Assembly: GCF_024609265.1 (NCBI RefSeq)
Contig: NZ_JANHMP010000001.1
Span: 1,054,001-1,118,000 of the forward strand
Reading direction: 5' to 3'
Length of the DNA: 64,000 nucleotides
From: Geothrix campi
GTDB lineage: Bacteria; Acidobacteriota; Holophagae; Holophagales; Holophagaceae
Positions 8,361 through 15,205 of this stretch are shown piece after piece. A program made the translations under genes and the position numbers. The notes under the pieces are model-generated. The model worked only from the letters and a program-made list of their open reading frames with translations. It ran no database searches and had not been told where the DNA came from. Position 1 is the first letter of the stretch, and the number at the start of each line of letters is the position of its first letter.

Positions 8361-8447
8361 GCCGCGTGCCAGCATTTCGTGCGGCCGGAGGGGACGCCGC
8401 GCAGCGGTGGCCCCGGAGGGAATCCCCCAGAATCGTTCCGCCTCACC

Positions 8448-8557
8448 CATCGGCGGGCGCACTTGTTTGGCGGAAAGTGGGGGGGGGTCGAAGTCACTGA
8501 AATGCTGGCAGCTAGCGGCCCCTGGAGACAGCCTGGGGGGCTGTCGGAAGGGATCAG
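8448..8557 (+). repeat. Repeat unit, copy 2 (degenerate)
   Basis: About 110 bp matching copy 1. The tRNA-derived part has decayed (AAAGTGGGGGGGGGTCGAA with a 9-G run), but GTCACTGAAATGCTGGCA and the GACAGCC/GGCTGTC hairpin are kept. The distal arm TGCCAGCATTTC seen after copy 1 is absent. The right end overlaps the stop codon (8554-8556) of the leftward YXWGXW-protein gene, so the repeat supplies the end of that frame. Confidence 0.8.
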
Positions 8558-9006
8558 TCGTTCCGGTGGCCATCATCCCGCTCGTGACCCCGCCCATGGT
8601 GACCGCGCCCACCTGATCCCCGGCCATGTTCCTGCCGCCAGCGGCTGTAGTCCTCGCCTTCCTCCATTCTCTGATGAGACCAGTGTCCCGGCTCGTAGCG
8701 ATAGGCTTCGCCCTCGTGTCGGTACTGCGGCCTGACCCAGCTTGAACCGCGGACGGGCTCTTCCCAACGTCCCGGGGCCCAGGCCCAGCGATCGTCCTGG
8801 CGATCCCAGTAGCCATTGATCCAGACATAGTTCCCGCTGGGCCGCGACATGCGGACCTCCACTTGGGGTGGCGGTGGCGCCTCGGGGGCGATACGGATAC
8901 GGACTGCACCGAAATCCAGGCCTACGCGGATCTGGGCGCTGGCGGGAACCCAACCGACCGCCATGAGCGCTGCGGGTAGAACCAGTCTTGCCAAATGTCT
9001 TTGCAT
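8554..9006 (-). CDS. Small exported YXWGXW-repeat-like protein
   Basis: 150 residues. A signal peptide (MQRHLARLVLPAALMAVGWVPASAQ) precedes a segment with aromatic YVWINGYWD and RWAWAPGRWEEP motifs (about 58-82), as in YXWGXW repeat proteins found in cell envelopes. The C-terminal 40 residues are rich in His, Gly, Arg and Asp (GGRGHHGRGHERDD) and may bind metal. The ATG at 9006 has AGGAGG 8 bases upstream. A sigma-54-type promoter match lies at 9037-9051 with good spacing. The stop codon lies in the repeat unit at 8448-8557, so the C-terminus may have been altered by that insertion. Exact function unknown. Confidence 0.75.
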   Translation of the reverse strand: MQRHLARLVLPAALMAVGWVPASAQIRVGLDFGAVRIRIAPEAPPPPQVEVRMSRPSGNYVWINGYWDRQDDRWAWAPGRWEEPVRGSSWVRPQYRHEGEAYRYEPGHWSHQRMEEGEDYSRWRQEHGRGSGGRGHHGRGHERDDGHRND

Positions 9007-9036
9007 GAGGGGCCTCCTCGACCACGCACTGAACTT

Positions 9037-9051
9037 GCAGATGCCATGCCA
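9037..9051 (-). promoter_or_regulatory. Sigma-54 (-24/-12) promoter match for the YXWGXW gene
   Basis: On the minus strand the sequence is TGGCAT-N5-CTGC with the correct 5-base spacer, one mismatch in each half of the consensus TGGCAC-N5-TTGC. The invariant GG (-24) and GC (-12) are present with 10 bases between them. The predicted start near 9026 leaves room for the AGGAGG at about 9015 and the ATG at 9006. A sigma-54 activator gene lies 6 kb away at 15206. Confidence 0.55.
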
Positions 9052-9188
9052 GAGCATTACCCGCTGCCAGCAAAGGCGCTTAGGACCCCGCTCAAGGGGC
9101 GGCCATGGGTGGGCCCCATCATGCTGATGTCTTGGCTCCATCAATTCGATCAGTTGATGTACCCGATGGGAACCGGCTTCACCTCACC

Positions 9189-10634
9189 TCAAAGCCAGTA
9201 GGCGAGGAGCCTCGCAAACCACTCGGTGAATCGCTGGCCTACCGGGCGATGCTTCCATTGCGCGAGGGTGATCTCGTTGGAATCCTTCAGATCTTCACCG
9301 AAGGCATCTTCCATCTCCCGCCCGAAGCCGTCCCCCATGACGACCACGTTGACCTCCTTGTTGTGGAGGAAGCTCCGCATATCCATGTTGGTGGAGCCGA
9401 CCGTGGACCAGCTACCGTCGATGACGGCGGTCTTGGCATGCAACACCGAGCCCCTCAGTTCATGAACCTTGATGCCCGCCCGCAGCATCTCGGTGTAGAA
9501 GGAACGCCGGGCATGGGTGGTGAGCCAGCTGTCGGAGGCCTTGGGCAGAATGATCTTCACGTCCACGCCACGTCTGGCCGCCTCCAGGAGCGCCTTCAGG
9601 ATCTGGACATCCGGGATGAAATAGGCCGCGGTGATGTGGATGGATTTCGTGGCGCCCTGGATGGCCAGGAAATAGGCCTTGAAGATTTCGTGGTTGCTTC
9701 CCGGCTCGCTCCTGAGAACCCGCAGGACCTTGTCTCCCACGGGTGGTAGCGCAGGGAAGTAGTCTCTCTCGGGCAGGTCTCCCTCTTTCTGGCTGGCCCA
9801 GTTGTCCAGGAACATCCATTGCAAGGCGGCGACGGCCGGACCCTCGATCTGGATGTGGGTATCCCGCCACCCCGCTGGAGCGGTGCCCTGGGGTGGAGAC
9901 CGGAACAGCGAGCTGCGGGAATAGGCCGCCGTGATGTTCACGCCACCCGCGAAAGCCACCTTGCCATCCACCACCAGGATCTTCCGGTGGTCACGGTTGT
10001 TGATCTGCCAGTTCCAGGGGCGGTGGAGAGGGCTCACGGGATGGAAAGGGAGAAGGCGGATGCCCGCTTCCTGCATGCGGTCGAAAAAGGCCTGCGGGGT
10101 CCCCAGTGTGCCGACGCAATCGTAGATGATGCTGACCTGGACGCCTTCCTTCTGCTTGGCGATGAGCCGATCCGCGAACGTCAAGCCCAGGGGGTCCTGA
10201 TCGAAGATGTAGGTCTCCAGGTTGATGGAGTCCTTGGCACCCGATACCGCAGCCGTCATCGCGGAGATGGTCTTTGGGCCGTCGAAGAGGAGGGTGACCT
10301 TGTTCCCCGCGATGAGGGGCCGCCCTGTGGCAGCCTCCTCGAGCCCGGCCAGCGTCTTGGCATCCACCTTGGAATGGCCGAGGCGCTTGGTGAGCAGGGA
10401 CGAAGCCTCCTCGTGGCTGAGGGTTCCCTGGCCATCGACAACGCGCGGTGTCACCGGTGCATTGAGGGGCGCCTTCAGGTAGTTCACTTCAGGCAGGCGT
10501 GCACAAGCCGAGGCGAGAAGGCACGCGAGGGTGAGGCCCACCCACTCCCATGCTCGCGCCCAATCGTGCGGCCGGTGCCGTGGATGGGAGAGCCACCGGG
10601 AAACAGCGTGCGCCTGGAAAGGATGGGTGCTCAC
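9189..10634 (-). CDS. Phospholipase D-family cardiolipin synthase, lipoprotein-like
   Basis: 481 residues. Two HKD motifs are intact: HRKILVVDGKVAFAGGVN and HAKTAVIDGSWSTVGSTN. This is the arrangement of ClsA/B-type cardiolipin synthases, which join two phosphatidylglycerol molecules in the inner membrane or periplasm. The N-terminus is unusual: about 30 hydrophilic residues, then LTLACLLASAC, which reads as a lipobox with Cys44. The start is a GTG at 10634 overlapping the stop of the DUF1003 gene (GTGA), so the two are probably translationally coupled. A related periplasmic PLD-type enzyme is an alternative. The stress-gene setting suggests membrane remodelling under stress, which is inference. 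Confidence 0.85.
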   Translation of the reverse strand: MSTHPFQAHAVSRWLSHPRHRPHDWARAWEWVGLTLACLLASACARLPEVNYLKAPLNAPVTPRVVDGQGTLSHEEASSLLTKRLGHSKVDAKTLAGLEEAATGRPLIAGNKVTLLFDGPKTISAMTAAVSGAKDSINLETYIFDQDPLGLTFADRLIAKQKEGVQVSIIYDCVGTLGTPQAFFDRMQEAGIRLLPFHPVSPLHRPWNWQINNRDHRKILVVDGKVAFAGGVNITAAYSRSSLFRSPPQGTAPAGWRDTHIQIEGPAVAALQWMFLDNWASQKEGDLPERDYFPALPPVGDKVLRVLRSEPGSNHEIFKAYFLAIQGATKSIHITAAYFIPDVQILKALLEAARRGVDVKIILPKASDSWLTTHARRSFYTEMLRAGIKVHELRGSVLHAKTAVIDGSWSTVGSTNMDMRSFLHNKEVNVVVMGDGFGREMEDAFGEDLKDSNEITLAQWKHRPVGQRFTEWFARLLAYWL

Positions 10635-11188
10635 GAGGAGGTTGTCTTCCCGGGGCCCAGCTGGGCCAGAAGCTTGAGCTGTTCCTTCTGGATGGCCAGC
10701 AGTTCCTCCCACTGCGTCTCCCGGAGCAGGTCCATTTTTTCGTGCAGCAGCATGATGTCCAACTCGGCCTTGAGGTTCACTTCGTAGTCGTGTTCGGCGT
10801 GGATCCGGTCCTTCTCCGATTGGCGGTTCTGGGACATGAGGATCACCGGGGCCTGTATGGCAGCCAGCATGGAGAGGAAGAGGTTGAGGAGGATGTAGGG
10901 GTACGGATCAAACGTTTTGCCGCGGTTCATGAGGAGGAACGCGTTGAGCCCGACCCAGACGACCATGGTGCCGGCGAAGAGCCCGACGAAGATCCAGGAT
11001 CCCCCGAAGGAAGCCACGGCATCCGCGGCACGCTGGCCGACGGTGCTGCCGGCATCGACTTCCTTCGTGATGTTCCGCGTGATGTGCCTTCGCCCGGCCA
11101 CATGCCGCGCCACTTTCTGCGTCCGCTCGTCCAGGGCTTCGAAGGGCGTGCCCAGCAGCTTGGCCGCGATCTCATGGGGTTCGCGCAT
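10631..11188 (-). CDS. DUF1003 membrane protein
   Basis: 185 residues. Residues about 50-120 carry the DUF1003 pattern: ADAVASFGGSWIFVGLF, MVVWVGLNAF and DPYPYILLNLFLSMLAAIQAPVILMSQNRQ, giving two transmembrane helices. A cytoplasmic-looking coiled tail with HAEHDYEVNLKAELDIMLLHEK follows. The family is membrane-bound and of unknown function, often near stress genes. It overlaps the downstream cardiolipin synthase by 4 nt (GTGA), so the pair is one unit. Confidence 0.9.
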   Translation of the reverse strand: MREPHEIAAKLLGTPFEALDERTQKVARHVAGRRHITRNITKEVDAGSTVGQRAADAVASFGGSWIFVGLFAGTMVVWVGLNAFLLMNRGKTFDPYPYILLNLFLSMLAAIQAPVILMSQNRQSEKDRIHAEHDYEVNLKAELDIMLLHEKMDLLRETQWEELLAIQKEQLKLLAQLGPGKTTSS

Positions 11189-11250
11189 GGTGTCTCCCTG
11201 GGGAATCCTTCGGTTGGCTCACAGACCGGTCTCCTGTGGCTAGGGAAGGT

Positions 11251-12084
11251 TCAACCCGGCTGGTGGCTGACCGACATGGCCCCTCTGGGCCCGGAGACGG
11301 CGCTTCCGGAATCAAGCCAGTCCTTCAAGGCCTCATTGAAGGCATCGGCACGTTCGAAGGCCACGAGATGGCCCGCCTGGGGGATGACACGGAGCTGGGC
11401 GCCGGGTATGGAACCAGCCAAGACTGCCGATTCACTGGGCGGAATGACCGTGTCATCAGCGCTGGTGATCACAAGGGTGGGAACCCGGATCTGGCCGAGT
11501 CGAGCGCTCGCATCCGGCCGATCAGCCATGCCCCACAGAGCCCCCATGACCCCATCCGGCTTGGAAGAGGCCATGAAGCCGTGGACGGATGCGGCCATGG
11601 CCGGATCCTCATTGCTCGCAGAGAGCATCTTGGGCGCCATGGCATCCACTACCGTCGAAACGCCATCCGTTCGCACCTTTTCAGCAGTGGCCCGGCGTGC
11701 GGCGGCAACTTCGGGTGCATCCTTGCCGGCCTTCGTGCCCACCAGCACCAATCCGCGCAACGCGTTGGGATACGCCGTGGCGAAGGCGAGCGCCACATAG
11801 CCGCCCATGGAATGGCCCACGAGGACGACCGGCCCCGTGGACAGACGCTGCATCAGGGCATGGAGATCCTCGGCGAACCGGCTCATGGAGACCGGTCCTG
11901 GCCCAGACGCGCTTTCGCCCAGGCCCCGCAGATCCGGTGCGACTACCCGGTAGTTTGCCTTGAAGAACGCCACCTGCTTGGACCAGGTGGCCCGGTTGAG
12001 GGGAAAGCCATGGACGAAGAGCAGAGGAGTGCCCTCCCCCTCATCCGTATAGGCGATCCGGATGCCATTGATGTCTTTGAACAT
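11251..12084 (-). CDS. Alpha/beta hydrolase
   Basis: 277 residues, a compact alpha/beta-hydrolase fold. The oxyanion strand is LLFVHGFPLNRATW, the nucleophile elbow GHSMGG (Ser about 95), the acid in TSADDTVIPP and the catalytic His in QAGHLVAFE. The region between Ser and the acid forms a lid. Family members include esterases, haloperoxidase-like enzymes and 3-oxoadipate enol-lactonases, so the substrate cannot be named. The RBS GAAGGGAAGG precedes the ATG at 12084. It lies within the stress cluster, 62 bases upstream of DUF1003. Confidence 0.85.
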   Translation of the reverse strand: MFKDINGIRIAYTDEGEGTPLLFVHGFPLNRATWSKQVAFFKANYRVVAPDLRGLGESASGPGPVSMSRFAEDLHALMQRLSTGPVVLVGHSMGGYVALAFATAYPNALRGLVLVGTKAGKDAPEVAAARRATAEKVRTDGVSTVVDAMAPKMLSASNEDPAMAASVHGFMASSKPDGVMGALWGMADRPDASARLGQIRVPTLVITSADDTVIPPSESAVLAGSIPGAQLRVIPQAGHLVAFERADAFNEALKDWLDSGSAVSGPRGAMSVSHQPG

Positions 12085-12255
12085 GTTGCCTTCCCTTCAG
12101 TCACCCCCGCACGGGAGGCCATGGATTCTTGGATGCTCCGTGAGATCTTTCAAGGGGAATGCCCTGGCAGGTCAGGCAGCGACATGGGCTGGTCGGGCTC
12201 AGCCCGCGCCTCCCGACACGGGTGGCGAAGATCCATGGGCAGAACCTCCGATCGG

Positions 12256-12537
12256 TCAGCCGCGCAGGTCGTTGGCCGCGTCGGTCACGCCACGCTTCAG
12301 ATCGCTGGCAGCAAGCGCAGTCCGGCCCTTCAGGCCGTCCCAGGCCTCGCTTGCATCGTCGGCCAACTCCCCTGTTCTGCGCTTCGCGCGGTTGGCGAGG
12401 TCCTTCAGATCTCCGCGAAGTTCGGGGCCGGTCTTGGGTGTGGTCAGGGCCACCACCACCGCGCCGACAGCGGCACCGGCGAGGAAAGTCAGCAACATGG
12501 GGCCGTAGGAGGAAGTCTTGGATTCGGTCGTGGTCAT
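12256..12537 (-). CDS. YtxH-domain general stress protein
   Basis: 93 residues. One N-terminal transmembrane helix with a glycine-rich turn (MLLTFLAGAAVGAVVVAL) is followed by TTPKTGPELRGDLKD, the YtxH signature, and an amphipathic helical tail. YtxH proteins are small membrane-anchored proteins found in general-stress regulons; their mechanism is unknown. It lies 10 bases after the DUF948-like gene and is likely cotranscribed with it. Confidence 0.88.
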   Translation of the reverse strand: MTTTESKTSSYGPMLLTFLAGAAVGAVVVALTTPKTGPELRGDLKDLANRAKRRTGELADDASEAWDGLKGRTALAASDLKRGVTDAANDLRG

Positions 12538-12547
12538 GGTCTTTGTC

Positions 12548-12937
12548 CTATTCAGGTTCGTGGGCGGTTGACTTGCTCTTGAGGAAGGCCAGCGCGGCGC
12601 TGATCCCTCCGATGAGGCCTCCGATGTTCCTGGAAGCCGACTCGATGGTGCTGCGAAAGTGGGTATGCCATTCCTTCACGGTGGCCCCCACTTCCCCGAT
12701 CGATTTGGCGAAGGTTGAGAACCCGCCCAGGGAATCGGTGAGGGAGCCCGCCAGGTGATCCATGCGCAACCGGGAGGCGTGCACATCTTCCGCGATCTGG
12801 GCCAGATCCTTGCTTGTGGAGAGGAGAAACAGGTCCAGGCCCTGGGCCGTCCGGCGCAGCTGGATGAGCAGAGGCACCAAGCCGACCGCGAGGGCGATCA
12901 GGACCAGAATGAGCGTGATTTCGAGTGCGATGGGCAT
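12548..12937 (-). CDS. DUF948-like membrane-anchored helical protein
   Basis: 129 residues. One N-terminal membrane helix (ITLILVLIALAVGLVPLLIQL) leads into RRTAQGLDLFLLSTSKDL and long amphipathic helices, the pattern of DUF948/YoxC-like proteins, which look like shortened chemoreceptor coils. The ATG at 12937 has GGAGG 5 bases upstream and is preferred to the ATG at 12949, which lies in front of that ribosome site. It sits between dps and the YtxH gene in the same orientation, consistent with a stress operon. Confidence 0.75.
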   Translation of the reverse strand: MPIALEITLILVLIALAVGLVPLLIQLRRTAQGLDLFLLSTSKDLAQIAEDVHASRLRMDHLAGSLTDSLGGFSTFAKSIGEVGATVKEWHTHFRSTIESASRNIGGLIGGISAALAFLKSKSTAHEPE

Positions 12938-12955
12938 GGGCGCCTCCATGGGTGA

Positions 12956-13447
12956 TCAGGCTTCCTGATGGGCGGATAGCATCCAAAGGGCCTTGTCCAT
13001 GGCGCGGCTCACGGATGTGTAGAGATCCGCTGTGTCCTGGTCGCCCAGCTTCTCTGCTTTCCGGATGGCCTGGCGGACTCGGCTGGTGTATTCCCCAAAG
13101 CGATCCACCAGGGCATCGACGTGAATCCTGCTGCTCTTGGCATCCAAGGGATATTCGTCGAGTTGGGAGACAGCTCCTGCCACCCGGACAGTGCCCAGGG
13201 CCTGTCCGCCGATCGTGACGGCCCGTTCGGCAAAGTCATCCACATGGGTGGCCAACTGGCTGTGGAGACTATCGAACAGCAGGTGGAGGCTATAGAAGTT
13301 GTAGCCCTTCACATTCCAGTGGGCCTGTTTGGTCTGATAGGCCAGATCGAGCGTGTCCGCCAAGGCCTGGTTCAGCAGGGCCACCAATTCCGCGGTGGTC
13401 TTCTCGTCGAACATGATGTGTTCTGCGATTGCGGGATGTTTGCTCAT
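12956..13447 (-). CDS. dps: Dps-family DNA-protection ferritin
   Basis: 163 residues, the normal length. The intersubunit ferroxidase ligands are present: H43 (AHWNVKG), H55, D70 and E74 (DDFAER). Dps dodecamers oxidise and store iron using hydrogen peroxide and protect DNA in the cytoplasm. The gene is followed 18 bases later by the DUF948-like and YtxH genes, so oxidative protection and envelope stress proteins appear grouped. No Fur or OxyR site was identified upstream. Confidence 0.95.
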   Translation of the reverse strand: MSKHPAIAEHIMFDEKTTAELVALLNQALADTLDLAYQTKQAHWNVKGYNFYSLHLLFDSLHSQLATHVDDFAERAVTIGGQALGTVRVAGAVSQLDEYPLDAKSSRIHVDALVDRFGEYTSRVRQAIRKAEKLGDQDTADLYTSVSRAMDKALWMLSAHQEA

Positions 13448-13513
13448 GTCTAGCTCCTTGGAAGATCATCCGGGCTGGCTGGGCCCCCCATGGCCAACGA
13501 CTGGCGGTGCAGA

Positions 13514-13801
13514 TCAGTATTTGAAGGCAGGATCCTGAACGATCGCTGTGAAATTCATCCAGCTTCTCTCGGTGCTTACCTTCACGTTCTGCCAGGCCTC
13601 ATCGCTGGCGCCCCTCAAGCTGCTCAGGTGATGGTTGGCCATATCGAGTTGATGCTGCAGGGCGTCGATGGACTGGTCGAACCGAACCGCGTCATCGATT
13701 CCCACAGGCCTGGCTTCGGCCCTGAAGACAGCGATGCCGGCCTTCCATCGTGCCAACTGAGCCTCGAGTTTGCTTTCGTAGAGCCAGCGATTCTGGAGCA
13801 T
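13514..13801 (-). CDS. Small helical protein of unknown function
   Basis: 95 residues without a signal peptide or membrane segment. Charged amphipathic helices dominate (MLQNRWLYESKLEAQLARWKAG, then a heptad-like LQHQLDMANHHLSSLRG), suggesting a small coiled coil. The start at 13801 gives a sensible N-terminus; a longer frame would swallow the neighbouring small membrane gene. It lies between dps and the DUF5670 gene in the same orientation. No family recognised; probably part of the stress cluster. Confidence 0.65.
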   Translation of the reverse strand: MLQNRWLYESKLEAQLARWKAGIAVFRAEARPVGIDDAVRFDQSIDALQHQLDMANHHLSSLRGASDEAWQNVKVSTERSWMNFTAIVQDPAFKY

Positions 13802-13812
13802 AGAGGCCCCTT

Positions 13813-13962
13813 TCAGAGGATCTTCCGACCCTGGATGGCCCGGACGAGAACGACAATGATGGCGAGGACCAGCAGGATGTGGATGAAGCCACCCATCGTG
13901 TACGCGCTGACGAGGCCAAGGGCCCAGAGGACGATCAAGACAACTGCAATGGTCCACAACAT
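13813..13962 (-). CDS. DUF5670 (lmo0937-family) small membrane protein
   Basis: Only 49 residues, with two hydrophobic helices: MLWTIAVVLIVLWALGLV, then MGGFIHILLVLAIIVVLVR, and the short basic end GRKIL. This is the typical layout of lmo0937/DUF5670 proteins (YxxGGxIHxLLVxA). AGGAGG stands 4 bases before the ATG at 13962. The function is unknown to me; members are often near BON and stress proteins, as here. It lies 11 bases before the next gene and after a strong hairpin that separates it from the BON gene. Confidence 0.85.
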   Translation of the reverse strand: MLWTIAVVLIVLWALGLVSAYTMGGFIHILLVLAIIVVLVRAIQGRKIL

Positions 13963-13985
13963 GGTTCCTCCTGTGAGGTCATGAA

Positions 13986-14018
13986 CCCCGGCCCGCTGAA
14001 AGCATCAGCGGGCCGGGG
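13986..14018 (-). terminator. Strong hairpin after the BON gene
   Basis: A perfect 13-bp GC-rich stem (CCCCGGCCCGCTG with CAGCGGGCCGGGG) and a 7-nt loop lie just beyond the stop of the BON gene on the minus strand. No T tract follows. It could terminate, or partly separate, BON transcription from the downstream small genes, or stabilise the 3' end. Confidence 0.6.
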
Positions 14019-14026
14019 ATGAAGGT

Positions 14027-14788
14027 TCAGGACGGCTTGACGGTCATCTGGTTGACCACGCGCTTCACGCCATTGATGTCCTCGGCGAGCTTGGACACTA
14101 GATCCCGCTCAGCGGCGTTTTTGGCCTCCCCGTGCAGGGTCACCACACCGTTCTTGGTGACCACTTTGGTGGCCAGGGCATGGGTGGACTTGTGGAACAA
14201 CAGGGCCGACTTGACCTGGGCCGTGATGGAGGTGTCATCCACCTTCTCCCCCAGCGTCCGATGGGCGCCCTTCGTGACGACGAGGTTGTTGCGAACCTCC
14301 GTGACGCCCTCCACATCCTTGGCATATTCGCCGGTGAGCTGCTTCTGGGCTTCGGAATCGGCCTTGCCGGTAAGGGTGACGACGCCATTCTCCGTCTTCA
14401 CTTCAGTGGCTGTGGCACTGACATTCCGATGGAAGGCCAGGACACCTTTCACTTTCATGGTCATCCAGCCGTCTGAATGTTCCGAGGGCTGGTCGCCGAC
14501 GACCGTGAGCTGATTGTCCACACTCTTGACGCCGGGCAACCCGCTGACGGTGTCCTGGGCCAGGGACTTGTGGTAGTCGTGGGCGACGGTGCCGGTCAGA
14601 GTGACCACGCCGTTTGAAGACTGGACCTTGATATGGTCGTCCTTCAGGTAGGTCTTGAAGTTGTAGCTGCTCTTGGCGGAGGCCTCGATGCGATGGTCCT
14701 GGTCAGCGGCCTGGAGGGGCAGGCCGACCATGATCAGTGCTGAAGAGGCCAGGAGGGCGGCGTGGATATCTAGCTTGATGTGTCGCAT
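14027..14788 (-). CDS. Exported protein with three BON domains
   Basis: 253 residues. A signal peptide (about residues 1-28, ending LPLQA) is followed by three BON domains (about 33-98, 108-172, 185-250), each with the GVVTLTGTV / GVVTLHGEA strand and a closing VDNQLTVV or VVNQMTV strand. BON proteins such as OsmY sit in the periplasm, bind phospholipid surfaces and are induced by envelope or osmotic stress. It is transcribed divergently from the sigma-54 activator gene at 15206, and a sigma-54-like promoter match lies at 15079-15093. Three BON domains are more than the two in OsmY. Confidence 0.92.
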   Translation of the reverse strand: MRHIKLDIHAALLASSALIMVGLPLQAADQDHRIEASAKSSYNFKTYLKDDHIKVQSSNGVVTLTGTVAHDYHKSLAQDTVSGLPGVKSVDNQLTVVGDQPSEHSDGWMTMKVKGVLAFHRNVSATATEVKTENGVVTLTGKADSEAQKQLTGEYAKDVEGVTEVRNNLVVTKGAHRTLGEKVDDTSITAQVKSALLFHKSTHALATKVVTKNGVVTLHGEAKNAAERDLVSKLAEDINGVKRVVNQMTVKPS

Positions 14789-15048
14789 GTTGCTCTCTCT
14801 TTTCTGCCCCTTGGGGCTACTGGTTGAAAGGCCGCGGCCTTTTTCTTGCGTTTGGTGGTGTTGGGGAAGTTGATGAAGAGGTTGACCCGGTGGTTTCCCT
14901 GCTGCCCCTCGGGGTCGTGCTGTAGACGGAGCGCCTCGTCCTCACGAAGCTCTCGGCCGCCATCCGAATGGGAGCCCACCGGTGCGAGGCCCGTCAGCAT
15001 GGCGGTCCAGAACACGACCCGTCGAACAATTGCCTCTCGAGACCTCAA
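14770..15048 (-). CDS. Possible small exported protein upstream of the BON gene
   Basis: Uncertain gene. With a TTG start at 15048 and AGGAG 7 bases upstream it gives about 92 residues: a signal-like segment (VVFWTAMLTGLAPVGSHS), then a charged region and a basic run KRKKKAAA. It overlaps the BON gene by 19 nt. An ATG at 15063 would lie almost at the predicted sigma-54 transcript start, making it less likely. It could equally be an untranslated leader of about 280 nt. No family recognised. Confidence 0.3.
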   Translation of the reverse strand: MRSREAIVRRVVFWTAMLTGLAPVGSHSDGGRELREDEALRLQHDPEGQQGNHRVNLFINFPNTTKRKKKAAAFQPVAPRGRKERATCDTSS

Positions 15049-15078
15049 GGTGGGACTCCTCATCTGGAGTCCTTCAGC

Positions 15079-15093
15079 GCAGGATTCGCGCCA
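15079..15093 (-). promoter_or_regulatory. Sigma-54-like promoter for the BON operon
   Basis: Minus-strand TGGCGC-N5-CTGC has the right spacing and the invariant GG and GC, with one mismatch per half to the consensus. The predicted start is near 15067, in front of the BON gene and facing away from the divergent activator gene. Confidence 0.45.
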
Positions 15094-15097
15094 AATG

Positions 15098-15126
15098 TTT
15101 ACATCTATTATTTCTATATTTAAATA
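15098..15126 (+). promoter_or_regulatory. Possible housekeeping promoter of the activator gene
   Basis: TTTACA, 17 bases, then TAAATA, in the most AT-rich part of the intergenic region and about 80 bases before the ATG at 15206. The -10 box is weak, so this is tentative. Confidence 0.3.
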
Positions 15127-15205
15127 AGGGCTACATCATTAGCGTGGTGGTATTCTCCATCAAGATGAAAGACCACTCCTTCAGTCCGAAGGATGAAGGC
15201 CACGG

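Noticed and set aside
8100-8500. Short frames translating to GDSNPRT and FGGSNPPLSA-like peptides
   Set aside because: They are translations of the tRNA-Ser T arm and acceptor and of its inverted copy, not proteins.
8254-8557. CRISPR array
   Set aside because: Only two long imperfect copies with internal hairpins, no short regular spacers and no cas genes.
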